Shown: piece by piece, positions 49,573-58,530 of the stretch | How the letters are laid out: every line of letters begins with the position of its first letter | Numbering within the stretch: position 1 is the stretch's first letter | Assembly: GCF_022530855.2 (NCBI RefSeq) | Contig: NZ_CP099567.1 | Location: forward strand, 2,356,001-2,420,000 | DNA length: 64,000 nucleotides | Direction of reading: 5' to 3' | Source: Candidatus Vondammii sp. HM_W22 | Lineage (GTDB): Bacteria > Pseudomonadota > Gammaproteobacteria > Chromatiales > Chromatiaceae | Position numbers and translations under genes: made by a program | The notes under the pieces: model-generated | Seen by the model: the letters and a program-made list of their open reading frames with translations, nothing else | Database searches by the model: none | Told to the model about the DNA's origin: nothing

Positions 49573-51957
49573 CTACCGACGGCGCTGTATCAGTTTATCC
49601 ACAACCTCTGCCACCAGATCCTTATCAGTGATTACCTGATAGAAATTACGCCCTCGCTGATCATCTTCCCCAGGTTTTAGGCCATCCCAGATTCTGACCG
49701 GTGATTCCTGTAAAACCAGCCAATGCATGGCGCCGGACAAATCAGGATAGCGTCCAGCAAGAAAACGACCGGTAAAATCAACGGATATACTCACTGCATC
49801 TATCGCTCTCAATGAGAGCTCCGACTTCAATTTATTGTAGGCGGAAACATCCAGTTCAATACCATTGACGTTATACCTCAATAGTTGATCGCTAGTCTCT
49901 TTCTCCATAGGATCAGAATCCAGAGGAGCCAAAACCTCGATACCCCATCCCAATGACCCACCATAGCGTGACCGCCTTATTACAGCAGAGCATGATGAGA
50001 GTTGATCTGCACGATTAATAGCGGATGAAATCATAATCGGCCGCTCTTCATCATAGAGGTAGGCAGGGGCATCATCGCTAAAAACAATGCCCAGCCCCAG
50101 CTCGAGTTCAGGCAAATCATGCTGTCTGTTTTTGATATTCTGTATATCAACCACTTTCAGTATCTCTTGGGCTAATCCACAGGCGTGAGAGACACAAAGC
50201 CACTGATAGGGCGTGTCTTCATATTCGAAGATGCTGAGAATCACCGCATCACCTTCGACAAAGACCTTTTTCGCCCCGCAGCTCTCAAGCAATTTATTGA
50301 TCGGCTGAAAAAAATTAATGCTAAAGTGAGAGGCTGGATTTAATTTCCGTTGCCTCAGCTCGCTGGTAATAGCGGTAGAACCACGCACATCTGCTTTAAT
50401 GATCAGGTGGTTACGTATTCGACGCTGTCCCGGCGGGAGCTCCTCACGCAACAAAAACTCCTGCAGTGTATTGTTGCTGCGCGAAAGTTCCAGATCCTTC
50501 GGTTGCGACAAGAGACGTATCTGCTCCATCGCCGAGTGCGCCTGATAAGCCATCTTCAGATCATGCCGCAATACGGCAAAATGTCGCAGAAAGCTGAAGA
50601 TCCTTCGCCGTTTATGAGGGGCAGGGGTACTATGCACTAGTCCGCGTGCCCGCTCCAATACTTTCTGAACCTGGGTGGCATTGCCCACAGACTGCATACC
50701 GGCAAGTTTTCGAGAGAGCTCTTTTCGCTCCATCCGGCCAGCCAGATAGTTGCAGATCATCCGTACCGGAAGTTGCTGATTCAGCTCTTTATAGATATCC
50801 GGTGCCAAATGACATGCCAATATTTGCTGATCAAGATTGTGGCTATAAATTCGTTTGAGCATCCGCTTTATCAAGCGGTAATGAAATCCGGGCCACTTGT
50901 TATTGCTCCAATAGGTACTCAGTGGCTGTACTGTGTCATCGGTGCAAATCCCCTTTGTGGATTTTGTAGAATAGATAATGCGGCTTATATTTTCCGGCGT
51001 ATCAAGCCATGATACACGCCCTTCGCTGTATTCAGCCTGTAGCATTGAGCGGCCCAGCAGCGCCTCTATTTCAGCAAATATGGCCAGGCTGTCCTGCTCT
51101 TTTCTACTACGGCTTGCCACGGTTGACAGATCCGTATCAAGGATTCCAACGAGATTTTGCGCGGTGGTGAAATTAACCCAGGGTGGCAAGTAGTCTAAAA
51201 ACAGCTCAGTTACCAGTCGGTTCACACCGTCGAATCCATCAGGATCATTCCGGTCCGTACAGACCAATGAGTAGTGTTTCATCAACTGCTCATCAGCCCA
51301 CAGCGACGATAATTGCAGAATAGGGTTAAACAACAGCGATTTCGGAATTGGCCAGGCGCTGCCAAGCACTGATTTTCGCAGCTTACTCAGGTGCAACGTT
51401 TCCAATTTAAATAGCTCTTTAAACAACTGGGAAGTCAGTTGGTAGCGAATTACATGCTCTTCTTTTGCCAGCAACACCAACCGTTCATGAATTTCGACTG
51501 CACGCCCACTCGACTGATGCACCCCAGTGCTGCGCGCTCGCTGCAATTGGCCACGCAAGCGGGCAAGCTCACCATTGACCGTCTGTAACGAAAATTTAAT
51601 AACGGAGAACTGGAGTAACTGAATCAGCTCCAACCGGATATGCTTACGCGCCCGGTCGACAGCCAGCTCCATCATGCCAGTATAGGCTTCCCTGAAATAT
51701 TGAACATCCTTATTGTCTGGCAGCGGTGGGGACTCTCCCCAATAGTTTTCCGCCACATCGTGCAACAATGCACGCCTAACCATGAGTTGAGTCTGGCTGG
51801 TGAACTCAAGACTGAGTACTACATCCAGGCGGGTATTATCGATACCTTTTGGGAACCGATCTATCAGCGGTTGAAAAACAGTTTTTAGGTGCAGAGGAGC
51901 GACGAATTCATCTACACTAGGCTGCCAACGAAACAGATTATCTATGCCTGCTCTCAT
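49573..51957 (-). CDS. Putative class III nucleotidyl cyclase, 794 residues
   Basis: Long, uninterrupted and of unusual architecture. Around residues 515-690 it has a cyclase-homology domain: HLIIKADVRGSTAITSELRQ with the first metal Asp near 522, and GAKKVFVEGDAVILSIFEYE with the second near 570. The N-terminal 500 residues are helical, rich in Leu and Arg, and unlike any sensor domain I know; no membrane span. A role in making cAMP or cGMP, or as a catalytically silent regulator, is inferred. It follows rsd by 92 bases on the same strand. After the TAG stop the frame continues open for about 24 codons (LPGAYADKDDLEPLQEKLAS...) until the IS3 end, so the true C-terminus may be cut. Confidence 0.6.
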   Translation of the reverse strand: MRAGIDNLFRWQPSVDEFVAPLHLKTVFQPLIDRFPKGIDNTRLDVVLSLEFTSQTQLMVRRALLHDVAENYWGESPPLPDNKDVQYFREAYTGMMELAVDRARKHIRLELIQLLQFSVIKFSLQTVNGELARLRGQLQRARSTGVHQSSGRAVEIHERLVLLAKEEHVIRYQLTSQLFKELFKLETLHLSKLRKSVLGSAWPIPKSLLFNPILQLSSLWADEQLMKHYSLVCTDRNDPDGFDGVNRLVTELFLDYLPPWVNFTTAQNLVGILDTDLSTVASRSRKEQDSLAIFAEIEALLGRSMLQAEYSEGRVSWLDTPENISRIIYSTKSTKGICTDDTVQPLSTYWSNNKWPGFHYRLIKRMLKRIYSHNLDQQILACHLAPDIYKELNQQLPVRMICNYLAGRMERKELSRKLAGMQSVGNATQVQKVLERARGLVHSTPAPHKRRRIFSFLRHFAVLRHDLKMAYQAHSAMEQIRLLSQPKDLELSRSNNTLQEFLLREELPPGQRRIRNHLIIKADVRGSTAITSELRQRKLNPASHFSINFFQPINKLLESCGAKKVFVEGDAVILSIFEYEDTPYQWLCVSHACGLAQEILKVVDIQNIKNRQHDLPELELGLGIVFSDDAPAYLYDEERPIMISSAINRADQLSSCSAVIRRSRYGGSLGWGIEVLAPLDSDPMEKETSDQLLRYNVNGIELDVSAYNKLKSELSLRAIDAVSISVDFTGRFLAGRYPDLSGAMHWLVLQESPVRIWDGLKPGEDDQRGRNFYQVITDKDLVAEVVDKLIQRRR

Positions 51958-52049
51958 TAAACCATTCCAAACGTGAAAACATCCAGGTACAGTGGTATAC
52001 AGCTACTTTAGCCGATCTAAAAACTGGTAAGAATAAAGATCAAAGGCGA

Positions 52050-52475
52050 TCAGCGCAATAAAGCCTTCACCAGCAAATATTCCTTTTCAATCCTGCTTGC
52101 CAAATCGTCAGTGAGATGATTCATCGGCCGCTCATGATTTGACGCATCGTATTTATCATTGAAGGCAACAGCGACTTCGGTTACCTCTGCCACCCTGGAG
52201 TAGACCCGTTCAGCTACCCGCAATACCTCACTACGCCGCTCGCTGCCATCAGCGATGCAGTCGTAGATCTCAAAATGACCGAATGCCATATAGTCTACCA
52301 GTACCTGACAAAAGCCCCGCAGCAGATCTTTCACCGGTTTATCCGGCGTATAGGGTTCAGGGCCGGCCAACTTGCAATACATCACCAACATATCCTGGCA
52401 CCTGGAAAGCCATCGCCCCACCATATTTCGCGTCTGAACCCGCCGCTCAGCCCCTGCGTCACCCTCTATTGCCAT
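52050..52475 (-). CDS. Rsd/AlgQ-family regulator
   Basis: 141 residues. MVGRWLSRCQDMLVMYCKLA and the FCQVLVDYMAFGHFEIYD block match the Rsd/AlgQ helical fold, which binds sigma-70 region 4 and lowers housekeeping sigma activity in stationary phase, or, as AlgQ, affects alginate and virulence genes. Normal length, no lesion. It lies upstream of the cyclase-like gene and may share its transcript. RpoD itself is encoded at 32887-34698. Confidence 0.75.
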   Translation of the reverse strand: MAIEGDAGAERRVQTRNMVGRWLSRCQDMLVMYCKLAGPEPYTPDKPVKDLLRGFCQVLVDYMAFGHFEIYDCIADGSERRSEVLRVAERVYSRVAEVTEVAVAFNDKYDASNHERPMNHLTDDLASRIEKEYLLVKALLR

Positions 52476-52585
52476 AATATCAGACTCCTATCGCGCACTG
52501 CGATTCTACGTAACCCACAGCTAACCATTAGACCGTTCAACAGGCAAAATCTTGTAAGCACGTTATAGATACCATTAAATATATA

Positions 52586-53653
52586 TGGATTCTCTAAAAA
52601 ATCTCGTAAATCAGCGATATATAGTAACCAACTCAACCAACCATTGATAAAAGCCATGCAACCGAGCTTTTTTGATCATCAAGGCCGACTTGAACTCTTT
52701 GAGCAACAGGGAGACCCGCTGCCAAAGCTGGAAAGGACCGTAGACTAGAAGGCTTTTCGGGTATTGTTGGACTCAGTTTATAAAAACAGTGATCCCAGTA
52801 AAGGTGGGCGCCCACCTTACGATGCGGTACTGATGTTCAAGATGTTGGTCCTACAGCATTTGTTCAATCTGTCCAGTGATCAAGCAGAGTTCCAAATTAG
52901 GGATCGCTATAGCTTTTGTTGTTTTCCTGGGCTGAGCCCGGAGGGTAAGGTACCCGATGCCAAAACGGCTTGGGTATATCGTGAGTGCCTGAAAGAACGG
53001 GGCCTTGTTGATAAACTCTTTTCAGAGCTGTTGATCCGGATTGATGCAGCAGACTTCAGTGCTCGCAAGGGACAGATTGTAGATGCCGCTATCGCTCCAG
53101 TACCCAGGCAACGTAATACACGAGAGGAAAATAGGCAGATCAAAGCCGGGGATAGCCCTGAGATATGGAGTGATAATAAACGCCGCCAGAAGAATGTTGA
53201 AACCCACTGGACCATGAAGCATGGCAAAACCCACTATGGGTACATAAAACCACATCAGCATAGACCGGAAGCACAAGGTCATTCGCAAATACGCCATCAC
53301 ATCAGCTGAAGTTCGTGATAGCCAAGTCTTCGAGGAACGGCTGGATGAGAACAAATGGCAGTGTCTGAGACGATTCTGCTTGCTGCAGTGTAAAACGGGA
53401 AGCCGCTTTACCGGGGTACGCATTACCGCAGTCAGATTCATCGCAAGTCGACACGCAAACGCACCTCGAATGAACGGGAGCAAGAGGCAGACCGAAAACG
53501 ATCAAGAGTTCGGGCTCGAGTTGAGCACGTGTTTGCCCAGCAGGCCAATCGACTGGTGCGTAGCATCGGGCAAGGCAGGGCCGGCGTGAAGATGCCGGGC
53601 TCTCCGGATTTGCTAGAGACTATTGGCCTTTTCCGGTTTTTTAGAGATTCCCT
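52586..53653 (+). mobile_element. IS5-family element, fuller copy, disrupted
   Basis: Terminal repeats GGATTCTCTAAAAAATC and the complement of GGGAATCTCTAAAAAACC. The transposase starts at 52656 (MQPSFFDHQGRLELFEQQGD), meets a TAG at 52746-52748 where the sequence context asks for Trp (VD-TAG-KAFRVLLDSVY), continues open to about 53240 (KNVETHWTMKHGKTHYGY) and then shifts frame twice before the C-terminal EHVFAQQANRLVRSIGQGRA motif. This copy served as reference for the split copy at 2742-4460. Confidence 0.75.
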
Positions 53654-53679
53654 ATTAAGCCATCCTCTGATTGATTAAA

Positions 53680-53856
53680 GCAATCGTATACCATTGACCT
53701 ATAGGTCACCCGTTCCAGGAAAACGATGAAACAGCAAAGCTTAGAAGTCAGGGGTTTTGAAAAATACCGAAAAAAGACCCGCAAGGAGCAGTTTCCTGGA
53801 TGAAATGGAGAAAATCGTCCCCTGGAGGGAGCTTGGCGAGGTCATAGCACCCTAAT
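53680..53856 (+). pseudogene. IS5-type transposase N-terminal remnant, longer copy
   Basis: From 53726: MKQQSLEVRGFEKYRKKTRK, then EQF and, one base out of frame, LDEMEKIVPWRELGEVIAP. This is the N-terminus of another IS5 subgroup (the same as at 18926). It ends exactly where the next IS begins at 53857. Confidence 0.6.
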
Positions 53857-54645
53857 TAGTCGACCCTGAAATATTCATAACGCAATGATTTATATAAAAT
53901 AAGCGTCTAAATTTGATAAAATAAACGTCCGGGAAAGCAGTAAAAGCAGAGAAAAACTGGACGAAACAGAGGTGGATAATTGAGCAAACCCAAGACAGCT
54001 AATCCCAACCAGCAAAGTTTCCTGCACCAGAACTTACTGGATCAGCTGAACCCCAAGCATCCACTTTTGCTGCTGGCCAGACAGATAGACTGGTCATATT
54101 TTGATGCTGAATTTGCCCCGCTTTACTCTCATCTTGGAAAGCCCTCAAAACCCATCTGCCTAATGGTGGGTCTCTCGATACTCAAGCATCTGGAAGACCT
54201 CAGTGACGAGGTTCTGATTCAACGCTGGATACAAAATCCCTACTACCCGAGTTTTACGGGTGAGATCGAATTCCAATGGCAACTTCCTTGTGACCCCTCC
54301 GACCTGACTTACTTCAGAAAGCGTATTGGCAACGAAGGTTTTGAAAAGGTCCTGGCTGCCTCTATCGCCTTACATCAAGAAAAGGCGATCGAAGATGAAA
54401 TGTGTATCGACACTACCGTACAAGAGAAAAACATTACCTTTCCAACTGATGCAAAGCAGTACCGAAAGATACACGGGCAGTTACTCAAGATGGCCCGATC
54501 AGAAGGTATCGTGCTCAGTCGAAGCCATGAGAAGGAAGTAAAAATTCTCAAGCTCCCCACCCGATTTGCCACACATCCGAGGAATCGTAAAAAGGCACGT
54601 AAGGCCGTCAAGCGATTAAAGACCATCAGCGGCCGATTACTGCCT
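53857..54645 (+). mobile_element. IS5-family element (1457-base type), truncated copy
   Basis: Starts with TAGTCGACCCTGAAATATTC, identical to both ends of the complete copy at 61738-63194. The transposase starts at a TTG at 53980 (SKPKTANPNQQSFLHQNLLD) and is open for 222 codons: IDWSYFDAEFAPLYSHLGKP, NPYYPSFTGEIEFQWQLPCD, MCIDTTVQEKNITFPTDAKQ. It is cut at about 54645 by the next IS3 element. Its 5' half is undamaged where the other copy has a 16-base deletion. Confidence 0.75.
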
Positions 54646-54654
54646 TGAAAGGAG

Positions 54655-55292
54655 ATCTGCTCTGGTCAAGTCGAACCGGACACATTCAATTGAGACAGTT
54701 CATAGTTAATCGGTGACAAACTACCATTGGCAGTGTGTAACCGATCTTTGTTGTAGTAGCGGATGTAATCCGCGACATCGTACTTCATGTGCTCTCGTGT
54801 AGGTTGAGATACTTTTAAAATCCAGTCATGCTTCAGGCTGCTAAAAAAACGTTCAACCACCACATTGTCCCAACAAGCACCTACGTCTCCCATCGACGAG
54901 CGTAGGCCATGATTTTCTAATAAATGTCGGTGCGACTTGCTCGTGTACTGTGACCCGCGGTCACGGTGAAACACTAAACCCTTGTTAGGTTGGCGTAGGT
55001 TAACGGCTTTTATCAACGCTTTCTTCACCAGATTAGTCGTCATGCGTTTATCTATGGACCAGCCAACAATACGCCGTGAATATAAATCCATGACAATGGC
55101 TAAATACATCCACCCTTCGCCTGTTCTTAAGTAGGTAATATCACCGGCCAAAACATCATTGGCGGCGACCGGATTAAAGTTCTGATTCAACAAGTTATCC
55201 GCTACTGCATCGCTATGCTGACGGTTTGTCGTGACTCTATAGGCGGTACGCTGTGTGACGCGAGCTATGGTCAAATCTGGTGTATAAGCCAT
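54655..55292 (-). mobile_element. IS3-family OrfB C-terminal part
   Basis: 209 codons: NDVLAGDITYLRTGEGWMYL, RRIVGWSIDKRMTTNLVKKA, VFHRDRGSQYTSKSHRHLLE and RSSMGDVGACWDNVVVERFF, the whole rve core including all three catalytic acids. The N-terminal part and orfA are missing because an IS256-type element lies upstream at 55292. Confidence 0.8.
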
Positions 55293-56560
55293 CAATCAGC
55301 TTCCTGTTCAACTCGGATCCCATCTTTAAATTGCACACCTTCAATTACATCGGCGAGCAGTTGATAGCCTCTTAAGCGGTGCCATCTTTTTTGTGCAGTG
55401 TGCATCAACTTAAATGCCATGGCCAACGTCGTTAATCGACTACCGCAGTTCTTTGTTCTCGTGGTTCTAAGCCGCACTGTGGCAAACACCGATTCAATCG
55501 GGTTGCTGGTTCGTATATGCCCCCAGTGTTCCGCAGAAAAATCATAAAAAGTCAGCATCTTGTCTCGGTCTTTTTGTAAGCAATGTATCGCTTTCGGGTA
55601 CTTATCCTCATATTTTCGCAAGCATAAATCAAAGGCTTTTTCGGCATTGGTTCGAGAGTCAGACATCCAAATATCATGCAGATTCTCTTTGACTTTAGGC
55701 TGTATCGCCCTAGGCACTTTGTTGAGCACATTGGCGGTCTTGTGCACCCAACAACGCTGGTGCTTCGTCGTTGGCCAATGCTTGGTAATGGCCTTCCAGA
55801 AGCCTAGTGCACCGTCACCAACGGCCACCTCTGGCGGCACCGTAAAACCTTGTTCTGTGAGCTGCTCTAACAACTCTAACCAGCTCGCTTCTGACTCACG
55901 GTAGCCATCCGTAAGCCCAATGACTTCCTTACGACCTGTGCTGTCGGAACCCATGATCACCAGCAAGCAAAGCTTGTCGTCTTGCCTTACGTTGCAATAA
56001 ACACCGTCGGCCCAAATGTACACATAGCGCCGCTTTGATAAATCGCGCTTACGCCACTGACCATATTCGCTTTCCCAAGTTTGCTTGAGGCGGCTTATGG
56101 TATTGGAGGACAAACCTTTGGCATCAGCGCCAAGCAAACCTGCCAGTGCGTCCCTGAAGTCGCCTGTAGAGATGCCTTTCAAGTACAACCAGGGCAGCAG
56201 CTCTTCAATGGTCTTCGCTCGCTTCAAGTACGGTGGTACCAAACCGCTGTTAAACTTGATGCCTTGCCCGGTACGATCTCTTACTTTGGGAACCTTGACC
56301 CAATATCACCAAGCCCTGTTTGGATCATACGTTCCGGCAGGTGCCCATTGCGCACAACACCTTGTAAGCCTGATTCTCTCAGCAACCCTTGGTATTGTGC
56401 TAACAGGGTGGCGACTTCCGCCTCTATGGCTTGGGCTAATAGTTGCTGGGATCCGGTATGTAAAAGCTCAGAAAGGACATCTCGCGCTGGCCTATTGAGC
56501 CCGACAATATTATCATTCTTCATGTAGCGTACTCTTGTTGGTTGGTGATCGGCTAGGATC
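55292..56560 (-). mobile_element. Third IS256-family type, frameshifted transposase
   Basis: N-terminal 80 codons (56523-56281) read SELLHTGSQQLLAQAIEAEV and ESGLQGVVRNGHLPERMIQT; the frame then shifts near 56275 and continues as YLKRAKTIEELLPWLYLKGI, YVYIWADGVYCNVRQDDKLC, VAVGDGALGFWKAITKHWPT, HIRTSNPIESVFATVRLRTT. The catalytic acids are all retained. One base restores the frame. The right end truncates the vgrG gene that follows. Confidence 0.8.
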
Positions 56561-56599
56561 TTTTCCTTCCAACAGGATATACTGCTTTAATTCCTCATA

Positions 56600-57611
56600 C
56601 ACCAGAAATGACTATACCTCGCCTCACCGAGATCACCACCGTGTGCATCCCCTACAGCCAGTGGTGGACGGCCCGCAGATGGCCCAGGTCGTCGGTCCGC
56701 CGGGCGAAGAGATCTACTGCGACGAATGGGGCTGGGTAAAAATCTAGTTTCCCTGGGACCGCTACGGCAAAAGCAACGACTTCTCGAGCTGCTGGATCCG
56801 GGTCTCGCAAAACTGGGCCGGCGGCGCCTGGGGCCAGATGGCGATCCCGCGCATCGGCCACGAAGTGATCATCGACTTCCTGGAAGGCGATCCGGACCAG
56901 CCGATCGTCACCGGGCGCACCTACCACGCGGTCAACCCGCCGCCCTACGAACTGCCGCGGCACAAAACGCGCATGACCCTGAAATCCAGCACCCATAAGG
57001 GTGAGGGGTATAACGAACTGCGGTTTGAAGATCAAAAAGAGAAAGAAGAGATCTTCATCCATGCGCAGAAAGACCAGAACAACGTGGTCAACCACGACGA
57101 GACCACTCAAGTGGGCCATGACCGGACAGAGGACGTCGGCCATGATGAGAGCATCCGCATCGGCCATGACCGCACTGAGAGCGTGAAACATGACGAAAAA
57201 ATCTCGATAGGAAACGATCAAAGCCATCAGATTGGGCGAAACCAGAAGAGCCAGATCGGCAAAGACAAAGTCGTCAGCATCGGCAATCACAAACACGAAG
57301 AGATCGCGGCCGACTTCGAGCAGACCATCGGTGGTCACCTGAAACGCCGGGTGGGTGGACGGGTTGAACTGAAGGCCGGAGAAAAAGTCAGCCAGCAGAC
57401 CCGTGTGTACCAGATCGAGACCAACGAGCGCTTCATTGTGAAGGGCCCGGCCGGTGCAATCATCATCGATGCGGGGGGTATCACCCTCAAAGGCAAGGTA
57501 CAGATCAAAGGTGGGCTGGCTATAACCGGCGGTAGTGGCGGCGGCGGTGGTTACAGTGGCGCACCGTTCAGTGGTCAGCCGCTGTGCAAAATCTGCATGA
57601 GTGGAAAATAA
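56600..57611 (+). pseudogene. vgrG: T6SS spike protein VgrG, C-terminal part
   Basis: Begins after the IS256 element with [20 protein letters not shown], the end of the gp27/gp5 OB region, then a TAG at 56745-56747 where VgrG proteins have Gln ([15 protein letters not shown]). The gp5 OB-fold follows ([20 protein letters not shown]) and then the beta-helix needle with tandem short repeats ([20 protein letters not shown]). The tail is glycine-rich and ends CKICMSGK. The N-terminal gp27 base is missing, so no spike trimer can be built. The DUF4123 gene follows after three bases. Confidence 0.85.
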
Positions 57612-57614
57612 ACC

Positions 57615-58530
57615 ATGGATCCGGTTACCTACTGGCAGCAACTGCTGGAAAAACACAGCCCCCCCTGGTGCAGACGGCCCTGATTATGTTCTGGCGGAAA
57701 GCAGCCTCAACTTCGATTTGTCGCTGCTCAGTGAGACCGCGCCATCACGCCCCATGCCACTGTTTGAAGACATGGCGATGGCTGAATATACCCCGCATCT
57801 TTACCGGATCGAAGCCGATGAAGCGCACAAGGAGGTGCTGCACCAGCTGCTTCAGGCAGGCATTGGCCAACATGGCCTGTGTTTTATCTGGAGCCCCCTC
57901 GACGGTGATGCCCTGCTAAGACACCTGCGCCGCCACTCTCAAGTCGAAGATGCCGATGGTCAACGCCATTGGTTACGCTACTGGGATCCGCGCGTCCTGC
58001 CATATCTGCAACAGGGGATGCAGCCACAACAGGCCGGATTTTTCTACAGCGGTATTCACCGCATCGGCTGCGAAGACTACCGCGACCCGCAGAAGCTCTG
58101 CCTGTTTCAGGAAAAGCACGGACCGCCGCCACGACACAACCGCGGGGCGGATGATTGGGGTGGGCCGGGCATACCCCTCCTGCCGCCGGGACTGGCCCAA
58201 CAATTAATGCAGGGTTTTCAGGCCTACATCCACTACCGGCTGGCCAGGCATCTGTTTGATGACTACCCGAAAGCCGAGCAGATCCCCCTCGACGAGCTTG
58301 AGGCCTGGGTGCGGTCACAAAGCGAGACCTTGTTGAAAAGGGGGGTGGATGACGGCGAAATCCAGCGACGACTGATCAGCGCCGCCTGGGTTCAAGGGCA
58401 GGATCTGGCGGAGACAGGTCAAGACGCCAATGACCGCGGTCTTCACAGCTACAGCGAGACCCTGTGGCGGCAGGCCAGAGCAGACTATCACTCATCGACC
58501 GAGGAGTTGGAACATGGTATCACTGACTAA
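57615..58530 (+). pseudogene. DUF4123 T6SS effector chaperone, frameshift in a C7 run
   Basis: ATG 57615 gives MDPVTYWQQLLEKHS, then the frame is lost in CCCCCCC (57659-57665); one more C or two fewer restores PPGADGPDYVLAESSLNFDL and a 305-residue protein to 58530. DUF4123 lies at about residues 30-160 (AEYTPHLYRIEADEAHKEVL, FIWSPLDGDALLRHLRRHSQ, RYWDPRVLPYLQQ). Such proteins load the effector encoded next onto VgrG. The stop overlaps the lipase gene by 17 bases. A slippage-prone run so close to the start could switch the gene on and off; a read error is also possible. Confidence 0.78.

Noticed and set aside
8222-56747. TAG reassigned to one specific amino acid
   Set aside because: The residues replaced differ (Gln at vgrG and two IS256 sites, Trp at two IS256 sites and IS5, Tyr at IS30), and TAG ends the intact DUF4328 gene. 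A single-meaning sense codon does not fit; readthrough remains only as an open question.
57080-57300. Short tandem repeats that look CRISPR-like at first sight (repeated GGCCATGA units)
   Set aside because: They are in-frame codons for the GHD-type needle repeats of VgrG, irregular in spacing and without spacers. No CRISPR array or cas gene was seen in the window.
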